This document shows positions 38,027 to 47,492 of a stretch of DNA of 64,000 bases, piece after piece; position 1 is the first letter of the stretch; every line of letters begins with the position of its first letter. Where the stretch lies: assembly GCF_030161875.1 (NCBI RefSeq), contig NZ_BSVA01000001.1:1736001-1800000 (forward strand). The letters run 5' to 3'. Under the pieces are notes generated by a model. That model was not told where the DNA came from. It worked only from the letters and a program-made list of their open reading frames with translations, and did no database searches. The stretch is from Homoserinibacter gongjuensis (lineage in GTDB: Bacteria > Actinomycetota > Actinomycetes > Actinomycetales > Microbacteriaceae). The position numbers were made by a program, and so were the translations under genes.

Positions 38027-38039
38027 TTGAAACGATTCA
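38027..38039. promoter_or_regulatory. LacI operator of rhaI promoter
   Basis: TTGAAACGATTCA lies between a minus-strand -10 (TACTCT at 38051-38056) and the rhaI start. It is the exact reverse complement of the 13-mer at 35921. Confidence 0.7.
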
Positions 38040-38121
38040 TTACCCTTCGTAGAGTAAGGGGATGCCGGGCGCGCGTCAAGCCGTCCACTAGGGTCGGACC
38101 TGCCCGGCGGAAGGAGCGTGA

Positions 38122-39126
38122 ATGGCGGTCTCGATCCGCGACGTCGCCGAACGCGCCGGCGTCTCCGTCGGCACCGTCTCGAACGTGCTCAACAAGCCCG
38201 ATCGCGTCTCGGAGGCCGTGGCGACCCGCGTGAGCGACGCCATCCGCGAGCTCGGCTACGTGCGCAACGACGCCGCCCGCCAGCTGCGCGCGGGACGCTC
38301 GAGCTCGGTCGGCCTCGTGGTGCTGGATGCCCGCAACCCCTTCTTCACGGATGTCGCACGCGGTGCCGAAGACGCCGCGGCCGAGCACGGGGTCGCGGTG
38401 CTGCTCGGTGACAGCGACGAGAAGCCCGAGCGGGAGGCGGCCTACCTCGACCTCTTCGAGGAGCAGCGCGTGCGCGGCGTGCTCGTCTCACCGCTGGGCG
38501 ACATCCGGGACCGGCTGCAGCGCCTGCGCGCCCTCGGCGCGCCCGTCGTGCTCGTCGACCGCATGGCCGAAGACTCCTCGCTCAGCTCGGTCTCGGTCGA
38601 CGACGTCGCAGGAGGACGCACCGCCGTCGCGCACCTGCTCGAGACGGGCCGGCGTCGCATCGCCTTCGTGGGCGGACCGCTCGGCCTGCGTCAGGTCGCC
38701 GACCGCCTGGCCGGTGCGCAGCACGCGGTCGCCGCGGTGCCCGACGCGCAACTCGAGGTGCTCGAGGGCTCTGCGCTCTCGGTGTCGGAGGGGCGCCGCA
38801 TGGGGGAGCAGCTCGTGGCGCGCGACCCCGCGGAGCGCCCGGATGCCGTGTTCACCGCCAACGATCTGCTCGCCGTCGGCCTGCTGCAGGCGCTCGTGAT
38901 GCGCGGCGGCGTGCGCGTGCCCGACGACATCGCGCTCATCGGGTTCGACGACATCGACTTCGCATCGGCCACGATCGTGCCGCTCAGCTCGTTGCGCCAG
39001 CCGAGCCGCCTCATCGGGCAGACGGCGCTCGGCATCCTGCTGGAAGAGGCCGACGACCCGACCCTCGCGCCCCGCCAGGTGGTCTTCCAGCCCGAGCTCG
39101 TGATCCGGGAGTCGAGCGCGGGGTGA
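38122..39126 (+). CDS. LacI-family regulator of rhamnose genes
   Basis: 334 residues. Head SIRDVAERAGVSVGTVSNVLNKP, hinge DAARQLRAGRS, sensor domain ending LIGFDDIDFASATIVPLSSLRQPS. It is divergent from rhaI across 116 bp. Operators before rhaI and rhaD are identical 13-mers, which makes this the likely rhamnose repressor; the ligand could be rhamnose, rhamnulose or the 1-phosphate. TAGGGT at 38089 and GGAAGGA precede the ATG. Confidence 0.88.
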   Translation: MAVSIRDVAERAGVSVGTVSNVLNKPDRVSEAVATRVSDAIRELGYVRNDAARQLRAGRSSSVGLVVLDARNPFFTDVARGAEDAAAEHGVAVLLGDSDEKPEREAAYLDLFEEQRVRGVLVSPLGDIRDRLQRLRALGAPVVLVDRMAEDSSLSSVSVDDVAGGRTAVAHLLETGRRRIAFVGGPLGLRQVADRLAGAQHAVAAVPDAQLEVLEGSALSVSEGRRMGEQLVARDPAERPDAVFTANDLLAVGLLQALVMRGGVRVPDDIALIGFDDIDFASATIVPLSSLRQPSRLIGQTALGILLEEADDPTLAPRQVVFQPELVIRESSAG

Positions 39127-39195
39127 CCTGTCGCGTGCGCCGCATGGCCCGCTAGGGTGGCCGAACCGCCCGTTCCGTCACCCGAAGGATCGACC

Positions 39196-41233
39196 ATGCT
39201 GTCCCGATCGCACTCCCTCCGTCGCACTCGACTCGCGCGGGCAGCACGTGCCGCCGCCGCGGGGTTCGCCGCCACGGTGCTCGCCACGGCGATCGGCCTC
39301 GCGGGCGCGAGCACGGCATCCGCAGCACCCGCGACGCCCATCGGTGACGCGACGCAGCTGGGCTCGCTCTTCGCCTCGGGTGGCACGGGAGTGCTCACCG
39401 GCAACATCGTCGTGAACTCCGGGCTGTCTCTCGCGCCGGGGGTGACGGTGGTCCTCAGCCTCGACGGCTGGAGCCTCACGGTGTATGGAGCGGATGCGGC
39501 GGGTGCGGGCGGCGCGGGCGGGACCGGCTTCGTGATCCCTGCCGACTCCACGCTCATCATCGATGCGTCGAGCGCCAGCGACGGCTTCTCGGCGTTCGGC
39601 GGGGACGGCGGTGACGGTGCGCCCGGCGGCGCGGGCGGGGCAGGCGGCGCCGGAGCGCTCATCGACGGCTCTCTCGTCGGGAGCGGCGTTCCCTTCTGGG
39701 CGACGGGCGGCGATGGCGGCAACGGCGGCGTCGGAGCGGGAGGCGCTGGCGGGGTCGGCGCCGCGTCGGCCGGCGGTGCAGGCGGAACGGGCGGCGATGG
39801 CGGATCCGGCGGCGCGGGTGGCGCAGGCGGCGCGGGCGCCGTGGTGACGGGCGGCGTGGGTGGCTTGGGCGTCGACTTCGCGGGAATCGGTGGCGCAGGC
39901 GGTGCGGGTGGCGACGGAGGTAGCGGCGGCACAGGTGGCGGCGGGGCCGCGGGCATCTCGGGGGCGACCGGCATGGCGGGCGGTGCGGGCGGCGACGGCG
40001 GCGACGGCGGAGCCGGAGGTGCGGGCGGCGCCGGAGGCGATGGCGTCGTCGTCACCGGCACGGTCGACCCCGACAGCTCCTCGACGTCGGGGATCGGCGG
40101 CGACGGCGGCTCGGGTGGCGCGGCCGGAGCAGGGGTGCCGGCGGCCCCGGCGCTCCCGGCGGCACGGGAAGTTCCGTCGGCGGCGCGGGCGGCGCCGGAG
40201 GCGACGGTGGCACCGGCGCCGCGGCGGGCAACGGCGGCGCGGGCGGCTCGGGCATCGCCAACGACGGAACCGTCGGGGGAGTAGGCGGCAACGTGTTCGG
40301 CGAGGGTGGCGCGGGCGGCAACGGCGGCGACGCGGGCTTCGGGGGCGTCGGCGGTGCGGGCGGCAACGGCGGCGACGGCACCGACACCCCGGGAGTCGGC
40401 GGCACCGGTGGCACCGGCGGCTCCCTGTTCGGCAATGACGGCAACGGTGGCGCCGGCGGCGACGGGTTGGACAACTCGGGCGGCGCGGGCGGCCCCGGCG
40501 GCGGCGTGTTCGGCGACGGCGGCGCCGGTGGCGACGCAGGATCGGGCGGCACGGGCGGCTCCGGTGGTCGGGGCGGCGACGGCGGCGGCAGCGAGGGGCC
40601 ATCCGGCGCCGCGGGCGCCGGCGGCACAGGCGGTAGCGCGTCGAATGGCGGTGCCGGTGGCACGGGCGGCGGAGGAATCGCGAACTCGGGTGGCCTCGGC
40701 GGCACGGCCACGGGCACCGCGGGGTCCGGCGGAGGCGGCGGGGTCGCCGGCAGCGGTGGCGCGGGTGGCGCGCCCGGCGCGACCGGTGGCGGCACCCAGG
40801 GCGCGCCCGGGGTCGGGGCGTCCGACGGCGCGTCGGGCGCCGCAGGCACGGGCTCGACCGGCCCGAGCAGCACCGTGACCTTCGATCCGAACGACGGCGG
40901 TGCGCCCTACGTGGTCGCGGCCGCGACCGTGGCCGCGGCTCAGAGCGCCGTGCCGAACGACTGGCCCGCCCGCAGCGGGTACACCTTCCTCGGCTGGCGC
41001 ACGGCACCCACCGGGGGAACGGCTCCGGTCGGCACGGATGCGGCCAGCGGTCAGCAGTTCTTCGCGCAGTGGCACCTCGTGCCGGCGGGCCCCTCGGGGC
41101 CGAGTCTCGCTGCGACCGGAGTCGAGCCCGCTGGTGCGCTCACCGCAGCGGTGCTCGCGCTGCTGCTGGGCGGCATGCTCGTGGTCGCGGACGGATCGCG
41201 TCGGGCTGCCCGGGGAGTCGACCTGGGGCCTGA
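39196..41233 (+). CDS. Glycine-rich (PE_PGRS-like) secreted protein with InlB-type repeat and wall-sorting-like tail, frame broken
   Basis: Signal peptide from ATG 39196 (RRTRLARAARAAAAGFAATV, cut near ASTASAAPA). A beta-helix-like start (NIVVNSGLSLAPGVTVVLSL) is followed by more than 350 residues of GGAGG/GGDGG repeats, an InlB B-repeat-like domain (VTFDPNDGG...SGYTFLGWRTAPTGG...FFAQW), then LAATG, a hydrophobic helix and RRAARG. The frame breaks near 40133. The sorted tail stays open into the next gene; restoring a base near 41227 gives a stop at 41231-41233. Probably a surface protein; function unknown. Confidence 0.78.
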
Positions 41234-41252
41234 CGCGCGGCATGATGAGGGC

Positions 41253-42011
41253 GTGAGCGACACGAGCACCCCCGATTCCGTCGAACCGACAGCTGCGGTG
41301 CCCCGAGAGCCGGATGCGGTCGAGACCGCGCCGCGCTCCGACGCACCAGAGGCCCGTGCGGCATCCCGCGACTCCGCGGTCGCGCACGACCTCGCGGCTC
41401 AGCAGCGGCGCAAGGCGCGCCGGGGCGCGATCATCTCGGGTGCCATCTCGCTGCCGCTCGTGACGCTCGGCGCGGTGCTGCTCGCGGTGCCGCTCGCCGT
41501 CTGGTACCTCAGCACCGTCATCCGCACGCTCGTCGTCGTGGTGGCCAACATCGTGAGCGGTGGCGACGCGGCGGGCGACGCGAACTCGACGCTCGGGCGC
41601 ATCGACCCGGCTGCGCTCGGCGGGGTCACGCTGGGTTTCGCGATCGTCGGTGCCGTGTTCGTGCTGGCCGGATGCCTCATCAGCTTCTTCGTGCTCCGCG
41701 CCCACGGGGTAGGTCGCCCCGGCCATGTCACGGGGTTCGGCATCGCCGTCGGGCTCGTGATCTCGGCCGTGCTCTCGGCGACGGTCGGCGCGCTCACCGG
41801 GCTCATCTTCGGCACGGCCCGCACGGTCGGGCAGGTGCTCGGCAACGCGGCCCTCGGCATCGCACTCACGACGATCGGGTCGGTCGCCGTCACCGTCGCG
41901 ACCGGTGTGCTCGTGTGGCTGTGGATGGAGCGCCTGTTCCGCGCCCCCGAGGCGGGCTCCGCTACGGCGTCCGCCACCCCTACGGCGAGCTCCGCCACCC
42001 CCACGGATTGA
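41253..42011 (+). CDS. Integral membrane protein, unknown function
   Basis: 252 residues from GTG 41253: an acidic N-terminal tail (DTSTPDSVEPTAAVPREPD), then four hydrophobic segments (ISLPLVTLGAVLLAVPLAVWYL; LGFAIVGAVFVLAGCLISFFV; GIAVGLVISAVLSATVGAL; TIGSVAVTVATGVLVWLWM) and an Ala/Ser/Thr tail. It is in the same frame as the end of the surface-protein gene, but a sorting signal followed by four more helices is unlikely in one protein, so I separate them. Confidence 0.65.
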   Translation: MSDTSTPDSVEPTAAVPREPDAVETAPRSDAPEARAASRDSAVAHDLAAQQRRKARRGAIISGAISLPLVTLGAVLLAVPLAVWYLSTVIRTLVVVVANIVSGGDAAGDANSTLGRIDPAALGGVTLGFAIVGAVFVLAGCLISFFVLRAHGVGRPGHVTGFGIAVGLVISAVLSATVGALTGLIFGTARTVGQVLGNAALGIALTTIGSVAVTVATGVLVWLWMERLFRAPEAGSATASATPTASSATPTD

Positions 42012-42012
42012 G

Positions 42013-42357
42013 CGTCTTCGTGCTGGCCGTGCGCCAAACGCTATAGCGCTTGACCTCGCGCACCAGGAGTTGCTGGCGCATGAGGTCGAAACCTGACGCG
42101 CGACGCAAGGATGCCGTTCGGATGCGGGACGTGCGGATGCCGAACCTGCGCAGCCAGCCGAACCTGCGCCGCGTGGATGCGGCATCCGAGCGTGTGTGCA
42201 GTGTCGCGACGTGAGCGTCGCGCGCCTCGTGTGCGCACCAGTCGGCATCTCGCGCTACACATTTTGCATTCGTGCGCCGGAAACATCTGGTGCGCGTGGT
42301 CGACCGCTACAGCGTTTGGCCATCGCCGAGAGGGGCGGAGGGGTGAAGGCTCGCGTC
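42013..42357. repeat. Intergenic region with two inverted imperfect 65-nt copies
   Basis: No gene is convincing. A segment at about 42022-42093 (with CCAAACGCTATAGCGCTT and CGCGCACCAG) recurs inverted at about 42260-42327 (AAGCGCTATAGCG replaced by CGCTACAGCG). The piece between contains GGATGCGGCATCC and other short palindromes. Both copies read as similar peptides (NAxAxDxAHQ) in one frame, see findings. Confidence 0.6.
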
Positions 42358-43791
42358 TCAGTCGGAGGCGCCGTGGGCCTCGAGGAACTCGTACAGCTCG
42401 CGGTCGTCGACGCCCGGGTAGGTGCCCGACGGCAGCGGCGAGAAGATGTGGGCGTGCACCTTGGCGCTCGTCCAGGCCTTGCCCGCCCAGCGCGACGCAA
42501 GCTCTGACGGCGGGCGCCTGCAGCAGCTCGCATCCGGGCACTGCGACCGCTCCCGGCGGCTCGCCTCGCGCCCCCGGAACCACTTCGACTCGGCGAACGG
42601 CACGCCGATCGTGATCGAGAACTCCGACGACGCGCTCGTGCCGGTCTGCGTCGACTCGAAGAAGGTGCCCTCAGGAGTGTCGGTGTACTGGTAGAACTCG
42701 GTCGTGCGGTTGGTGCGGGCGAACGCGGTGCGCGCCGACCAGTAGCGGCACACGATCTGCCCCTCCACGCCGCCCGTGACATCCGTCGGCAGCCGCAACC
42801 CGTCGTTCTCGTACGCCTTCGCGACCGAGCCGTCGTCGCCCACCCGCAGGAAGTGCAGCCGCATGTCGAGGTGGGCGGTGGCGAGGTTCGTGAAGCGCAG
42901 CGCCGCGGCCTCGTGCGTCACGCCGAACGCGTCGCGGAAGTCCTCGATGGCGATGTCGCGATCGGCCTTCGCCTGGGTGAGGAATCGCACTGCCTGGGCA
43001 CGCGGCATGAGGCAGGCCGCCGCGAAGTAGTTGATCTCGAGCCGCTGCTGCAGGAACTCGGCGTAGTCGGCGGGAGCGCGATGCTCGAGCAGGCGGTGCG
43101 CGACGGCCTGCAGCGCCATCGAGCGCAGGCCGTGGCCGCCCGGGATGGACGCGGGCGGCAGGTAGATCCGCCCGTTCGCGAGGTCGGTCACCGAGCGTGC
43201 CGAGTGCGGCAGGTCGCCCACGTGCACGAGCTCGAAGCCGAGTCGCTGGGCGATGAGGGCGACCATGCGGTGGGTGACCGCACCGCGCTCGTAGCCGACG
43301 TCGCGCATGACGTCCTCGGCGAGCTGCTCGATCTCGGGGATGTGGTTGTCGCGTTCGCGCATGCGGGCGCGCAGTTCGGTGTTGGCGCGCCTGGCCTCCT
43401 CGGGGGTGGCGATCTTCTCGCGCGAGCGCCGGTCGAGCTCGCGGTGCAGCCCGACGAGCGTCGTGAGCACCTCGTCGGGCATCGAGCGGCCCGGGCGCAG
43501 CATCGGCAGGCCGAGCTCGGCGTAGAGCGCTCCCGATTGGGCACGCTCGAGTTCGATCTCGAGGGCAGCGCGCTCCGAGGGCGGGGTGTCGTCGAGCAGC
43601 TCCGACACGGGGATCTGGAGATGATCGGCGATCGCCGACAGCAACGAGAGCCGGGGCTCGCGCTTGCCGTTCTCCATGAGCGAGAGCTGGCTCGCCGAGA
43701 CGCCCACGGCATCCCCCAGCTCGCCGAGAGTGTGGCCGCTTCGGGTGCGGAAGTACCGCATCCGCTGGCCGAGCGTCGTCAGATCGGGCAT
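42358..43791 (-). CDS. ramB: RamB/ScfR-like regulator: XRE domain, IrrE-like middle, DUF2083
   Basis: 477 residues. XRE head (LGQRMRYFRTRSGHTLGELG with VSASQLSLMENGKREP), helical linker, IrrE/ImmA-like domain (SMALQAVAHRLLEHRAPADYAEFLQQRLEINYFAAACLMP, lacking a clean HExxH), and a C-terminal Cys-rich DUF2083 region (QCPDASCCRRPP). This matches the actinobacterial regulators of acetate and propionate metabolism (RamB, PrpR type) that sense acyl-CoA. It diverges from pckG, which fits control of carbon entry to gluconeogenesis. Confidence 0.85.
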   Translation of the reverse strand: MPDLTTLGQRMRYFRTRSGHTLGELGDAVGVSASQLSLMENGKREPRLSLLSAIADHLQIPVSELLDDTPPSERAALEIELERAQSGALYAELGLPMLRPGRSMPDEVLTTLVGLHRELDRRSREKIATPEEARRANTELRARMRERDNHIPEIEQLAEDVMRDVGYERGAVTHRMVALIAQRLGFELVHVGDLPHSARSVTDLANGRIYLPPASIPGGHGLRSMALQAVAHRLLEHRAPADYAEFLQQRLEINYFAAACLMPRAQAVRFLTQAKADRDIAIEDFRDAFGVTHEAAALRFTNLATAHLDMRLHFLRVGDDGSVAKAYENDGLRLPTDVTGGVEGQIVCRYWSARTAFARTNRTTEFYQYTDTPEGTFFESTQTGTSASSEFSITIGVPFAESKWFRGREASRRERSQCPDASCCRRPPSELASRWAGKAWTSAKVHAHIFSPLPSGTYPGVDDRELYEFLEAHGASD

Positions 43792-43796
43792 GAATG

Positions 43797-43828
43797 CACG
43801 TTAGGGCAAAAACGTGTGAAATTTCCAC
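43797..43828. promoter_or_regulatory. Palindromes in the ramB-pckG intergenic region
   Basis: CACGTT/AACGTG arms (43797-43802 and 43811-43816) and an adjoining GTGAAATTTCCAC with a perfect GAAATTTC core (43818-43825) lie between the divergent genes. They are candidate sites for the RamB-like protein or another regulator of pckG. Confidence 0.45.
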
Positions 43829-43898
43829 TCTCACCGGGGTGCAGCGCCCCAATCCGTGCACCAAGGTGGAATCAACGCCGATTCTTCAGGAGGTCATC

Positions 43899-45737
43899 AT
43901 GGCCGCGTCGCCCACCCCCGTCGCCCCCGTCCGCTCCCTCGACGCGTGGATCGCCGAGAACGTCGAGCTGCTGCAACCCGACCGCGTGGTGTGGGTCGAC
44001 GGCTCCCGCGGCCAGCTCGATGCTCTGCTGCACGAGATGGTCGAGGAGGGGCGCATCATCCGACTGAACCCCGAGCATCGGCCCTACAGCTTCCTCGCGC
44101 GCAGCGATCCGGATGACGTCGCGCGCGTGGAGGCGCGCACCTTCATCTGCTCCGAGAACGAGGCCGACGCCGGCCCCACCAACAACTGGCGCGATCCGGA
44201 TGCCATGCGCGCCGAGTTGCGAGACCTCTTCGCCGGAGCCATGCGCGGCCGCACGATGTACGTCGTGCCCTTCTCGATGGGTCCCGTCGGAGGCGCGCTC
44301 TCGCGCTATGGCGTGCAGCTCACCGATTCCGCATACGTCGTCGCCTCGATGTCGATCATGACGCGGGTCGGCGAAACCGTGCTGGAGCGCATCCGCGCGG
44401 GAGCGCGATGGGTCGCGGCGCTGCACTCGGTGGGCGCCCCGCTCGAGCCCGGTCAGGACGACGTGCCCTGGCCCTCCAGCCCCACCAAGTACATCTGCCA
44501 CTTCCCCGAGGCGCGCGAGATCATCTCGTTCGGTTCGGCGTACGGCGGCAACGCGATCCTCGCCAAGAAGGCGTTCGCGCTGCGCATCGCCTCCGTCATG
44601 GCGCGCGACGAGGGCTGGCTCGCCGAGCACATGCTGCTGCTGCGGGTGACCGACCCGAAGGGCCGTCGCTTCCACATCGCCGCCGCGTTCCCGTCGGCGT
44701 GCGGCAAGACCAACTTCGCGATGCTGCGCTCGAGCCTGCCCGGCTGGGAGGTCGAGACGCTCGGCGACGACATCGCCTGGCTCGCCCCCGGATCCGACGG
44801 CCGCCTGCGCGCCATCAACCCCGAGGCGGGGTTCTTCGGGGTGGCACCCGGAACGGGCTACGGCACGAACCCGACCGCGATCGACACCCTGTGGGGCAAC
44901 ACGATCTTCACGAACGTCGCGCTGCGCCCCGACGGCGACGTGTGGTGGGAGGGGCTCACGCCCACCCCGCCCGAGGGCCTCGTCGACTGGCGCGGGGAGC
45001 CGTGGTCTCCGGATGCCGGCGCGCCCGCCGCGCACCCGAACTCGCGCTTCTGCGTCTCGGCCGCGCAGTGCCCCTCGATCGCGCCCGATTGGGACGACCC
45101 CAACGGGGTGCCGATCGACGCGATCATCTTCGGCGGGCGCCGCGCGAGCAACGTGCCCCTCGTGGTGGAAGCGCGCGACTGGGAGCACGGCGTGTTCCTG
45201 GGTGCCACGATCGCGTCCGAGCGCACGGCAGCGGCCGAGGGCCAGGTGGGCGAGTTGCGACGCGACCCGTTCGCGATGCTGCCGTTCTGCGGCTACAACA
45301 TGGGCGACTACATGCAGCACTGGCTCGAGGTGGGCCAGCGTCTGCGGCGCACGGGCGGCGTGCCCGCCGTGTACCAGGTCAACTGGTTCCGCAAGGATGC
45401 CGACGGCTCCTGGCTGTGGCCGGGGTTCAGCGAGAACGGTCGTGTTCTCGCCTGGATCATCGAACGGATCGCGGGCGAGGCTGCGGCATCCGACACCCCG
45501 CTCGGCAAGGTGCCCGCGGTCGGCGCGATCGAGTACCGCGAGGCCGGCGTGACCGACGAGCAGTGGCAGGAGCTGTTCCGCATCGACGAGCGTGCGCTGC
45601 TCGCCGAGGCGGATGACACCGCGGCATTCCTCGACGGATTCGGCGACCGGCTACCCGAGGCGGTGCGGCGGCAGCTGGGTGGGCTGCGCGAGCGGCTCGA
45701 GCAGAGCGCGGGCCTCTCGCGGAGGGCTGTCGCGTGA
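43899..45737 (+). CDS. pckG: Phosphoenolpyruvate carboxykinase (GTP)
   Basis: 612 residues; converts oxaloacetate and GTP to phosphoenolpyruvate, the first committed step of gluconeogenesis from TCA intermediates. FPSACGKTN (kinase-1a P-loop with the reactive Cys), a GDDIAWL Mg site, [17 protein letters not shown], and the [10 protein letters not shown] segment are all present; length is normal for GTP-type enzymes. ATG 43899 follows AGGAGGT. Its stop overlaps the glpX start (GTGA), so both gluconeogenic enzymes are made from one coupled message. Confidence 0.97.
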   Translation: MAASPTPVAPVRSLDAWIAENVELLQPDRVVWVDGSRGQLDALLHEMVEEGRIIRLNPEHRPYSFLARSDPDDVARVEARTFICSENEADAGPTNNWRDPDAMRAELRDLFAGAMRGRTMYVVPFSMGPVGGALSRYGVQLTDSAYVVASMSIMTRVGETVLERIRAGARWVAALHSVGAPLEPGQDDVPWPSSPTKYICHFPEAREIISFGSAYGGNAILAKKAFALRIASVMARDEGWLAEHMLLLRVTDPKGRRFHIAAAFPSACGKTNFAMLRSSLPGWEVETLGDDIAWLAPGSDGRLRAINPEAGFFGVAPGTGYGTNPTAIDTLWGNTIFTNVALRPDGDVWWEGLTPTPPEGLVDWRGEPWSPDAGAPAAHPNSRFCVSAAQCPSIAPDWDDPNGVPIDAIIFGGRRASNVPLVVEARDWEHGVFLGATIASERTAAAEGQVGELRRDPFAMLPFCGYNMGDYMQHWLEVGQRLRRTGGVPAVYQVNWFRKDADGSWLWPGFSENGRVLAWIIERIAGEAAASDTPLGKVPAVGAIEYREAGVTDEQWQELFRIDERALLAEADDTAAFLDGFGDRLPEAVRRQLGGLRERLEQSAGLSRRAVA

Positions 45738-46710
45738 GCTTCGTGCTGGGAACCGCGGTGCCCGACCGCAACCTCGCGCTCGAGCTCGTGCGTGCGACCG
45801 AGGCCGCCGCCATCCGTGCGTCCGACTTCATCGGGCTCGGCGACAAGAACGCGGCCGACGGCGCCGCAGTGGATGCCATGCGCGCGTTCCTCGGAACGGT
45901 CGCGTTCCGCGGCACGGTCGTGATCGGGGAGGGCGAGAAGGACCACGCCCCGATGCTGTTCAACGGCGAGGTCGTGGGCACCGGCGACGGGCCCGAGTGC
46001 GACATCGCGGTCGACCCCATCGACGGCACCGCCCTCACCGCTGCCGGGCGGCCGAACGCGATCTCGATGATCGCGGCATCCGATCGCGGCACGATGCTCG
46101 ACGCCTCGAGCGTGTTCTACATGGACAAGATCGTGACGGGGCCCGCGGGCGTCGACATCGTCGACATCCGGCGGCCGATCGGCGACAACCTCCGCGCGCT
46201 CGCGAAGGCCTCGGGCAAGAAGGTGGGCGACCTCGCGGTGGGTGTGCTCGACCGGCCGCGGCATGAGGGGCTCGTGGCCGACATCCGTGCCGCCGGGGCG
46301 GGCGTGCGGTTACTGCTCGACGGTGACGTGGGCGGCGGGATCGCGGCGGCGTCGCTCGACGGCGACCTCGACATGTGCGTCGGCGTCGGCGGCAGCCCCG
46401 AGGGCGTCGCAACGGCGTGTGCCGTGAAGGCGCTCGGCGGGCTCATTCAGGGGCGACTCGCCCCGCGGGATGACACGGAGCGCGAGAAGGGCGAGGCCGC
46501 GGGCCTGCTGTTCGACCACGTCTACGAGGCCGACGAGCTCGTGCGCGGCGAGAACACCTTCTTCGTGGCGACGGGCGTGACCGACGGGGCGCTGCTCGAG
46601 GGGTGCGCAAGCTCGGGCCGGTGATCCGCACCGAGTCGATCGTGGTGCGCGGCCGCTCGGGCACCGTGCGGCGCATCACCGCCGACTACCGCGCCTCTCG
46701 CTGGGAGTGA
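45734..46710 (+). CDS. glpX: Class II fructose-1,6-bisphosphatase, frame broken near end
   Basis: About 326 residues; dephosphorylates fructose-1,6-bisphosphate in gluconeogenesis. [33 protein letters not shown] and [14 protein letters not shown] are the metal and phosphate sites of GlpX-type enzymes, and [20 protein letters not shown] the later conserved block. The frame breaks at the GGGG run near 46600; [20 protein letters not shown] in the next frame completes it to 46710. Overlaps pckG by 4 nt. Followed directly by a 24-bp inverted repeat. Confidence 0.95.
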
Positions 46711-46779
46711 GTCCGCGAGAGTACGTGCTTTTGGGCTCGCCGGGCTCGTTTGTGGCCAAAAGCACGTACTCTCGCGGAC
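46711..46779. repeat. Perfect 24-bp inverted repeat after glpX
   Basis: The arms (46711-46734 and 46756-46779) are perfectly complementary around a 21-nt loop and contain CGAGAGTACGTGCTTTTGG. The stem starts one base after the glpX stop. There is no terminal U-tract, so it may be a mobile palindromic unit, a terminator, or both. Confidence 0.8.
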
Positions 46780-46783
46780 GCGG

Positions 46784-46814
46784 ATTGTTAGACAATCTGG
46801 TATTGTCTGACAAT
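46784..46814. promoter_or_regulatory. Two LldR/GntR-type operators
   Basis: ATTGTTAGACAAT (46784-46796) and ATTGTCTGACAAT (46802-46814) are two palindromes 18 bp apart centre to centre; both match the TNGTNNNACNA form bound by FCD-type GntR proteins such as LldR. The second touches the ATG of the GntR gene and covers its -10 (TATTGT 46801-46806), indicating autorepression of the GntR-lldD unit. Confidence 0.7.
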
Positions 46815-46815
46815 C

Positions 46816-47487
46816 ATGGGCACGGGAGCGACGATGGATGCAGCGATGCGCCCGGATGCCGTCGTCGCCTCCCTGCGCGACGCGATCCTCACGGGCGTGC
46901 TCCCGCCCGGTGACGCGGTGACCGAGGCGCTCGTCTCCGAGAGCTACCGCGTCGCGCGCCCGACCGCGCGCATCGCGATCGACCGGCTCGTCGCCGACGG
47001 GCTGCTCGAGCGCGAACCGCACCACGCGGCACGCGTGCGGCGACTCGGCCGCGACGACCTCGTCGACCTGTTCGCCGCGCGCGCCGCCGTCGAGTCGGCC
47101 GCCGTGGAACTGCTGGCCGGCACCGCCGCAGTTCCGGATGCCGCATCCGCCGCTCACGAGCGGCTGAGCGCGCTCGACGCAGACGCGTCCTACTGGGCGA
47201 TCGACATCGCCTTCCACCGTGCGCTCGTGCAGGGTTCGCCCTCCACCCGGCTGCCGCGGCTGCATGACCAGCTCATGGGCGAGATCGAGCTCGCGATCGC
47301 CCAGGTCGACGCCCATCGCCTGCGCTCGACCCGCGAGGTCGTGGCCGAGCACGGCCGCATCCTCGACGCCGTCGCCGCGGGCGACACGGCGCTCGCCGAG
47401 CACCTCACCCGCAGCCACATCCTCGCGTCGCGCGATCGCCTGCTCGCGCACTACGACGCGCATCTCGAAACCCTGCACGAAAGGTGA
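46816..47487 (+). CDS. GntR-family regulator, FCD type, LldR-like
   Basis: 223 residues. Winged helix: [44 protein letters not shown] domain with [24 protein letters not shown] and [21 protein letters not shown], whose His and Asp residues bind metal and carboxylate ligands. Two palindromic sites overlap its promoter, and the next gene, 5 nt downstream, encodes an FMN-dependent 2-hydroxyacid oxidising enzyme, so L-lactate is the likely effector. Confidence 0.86.
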   Translation: MGTGATMDAAMRPDAVVASLRDAILTGVLPPGDAVTEALVSESYRVARPTARIAIDRLVADGLLEREPHHAARVRRLGRDDLVDLFAARAAVESAAVELLAGTAAVPDAASAAHERLSALDADASYWAIDIAFHRALVQGSPSTRLPRLHDQLMGEIELAIAQVDAHRLRSTREVVAEHGRILDAVAAGDTALAEHLTRSHILASRDRLLAHYDAHLETLHER

Positions 47488-47492
47488 CCCCC

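Noticed and set aside
39196-42011. One giant protein joining the glycine-rich surface protein and the four-helix membrane protein
   Set aside because: A wall-sorting-like tail in the middle of a protein is implausible; a single restored base near 41227 gives a stop at 41233, before a separate GTG start at 41253.
38691-42248. A 1185-codon open frame on the minus strand, rich in Pro and Ala
   Set aside because: It is the antisense shadow of the glycine-repeat gene and its neighbours (GGC/GCC on one strand reads as Pro/Ala-rich on the other); no conserved motif or start site, and it covers several real genes.
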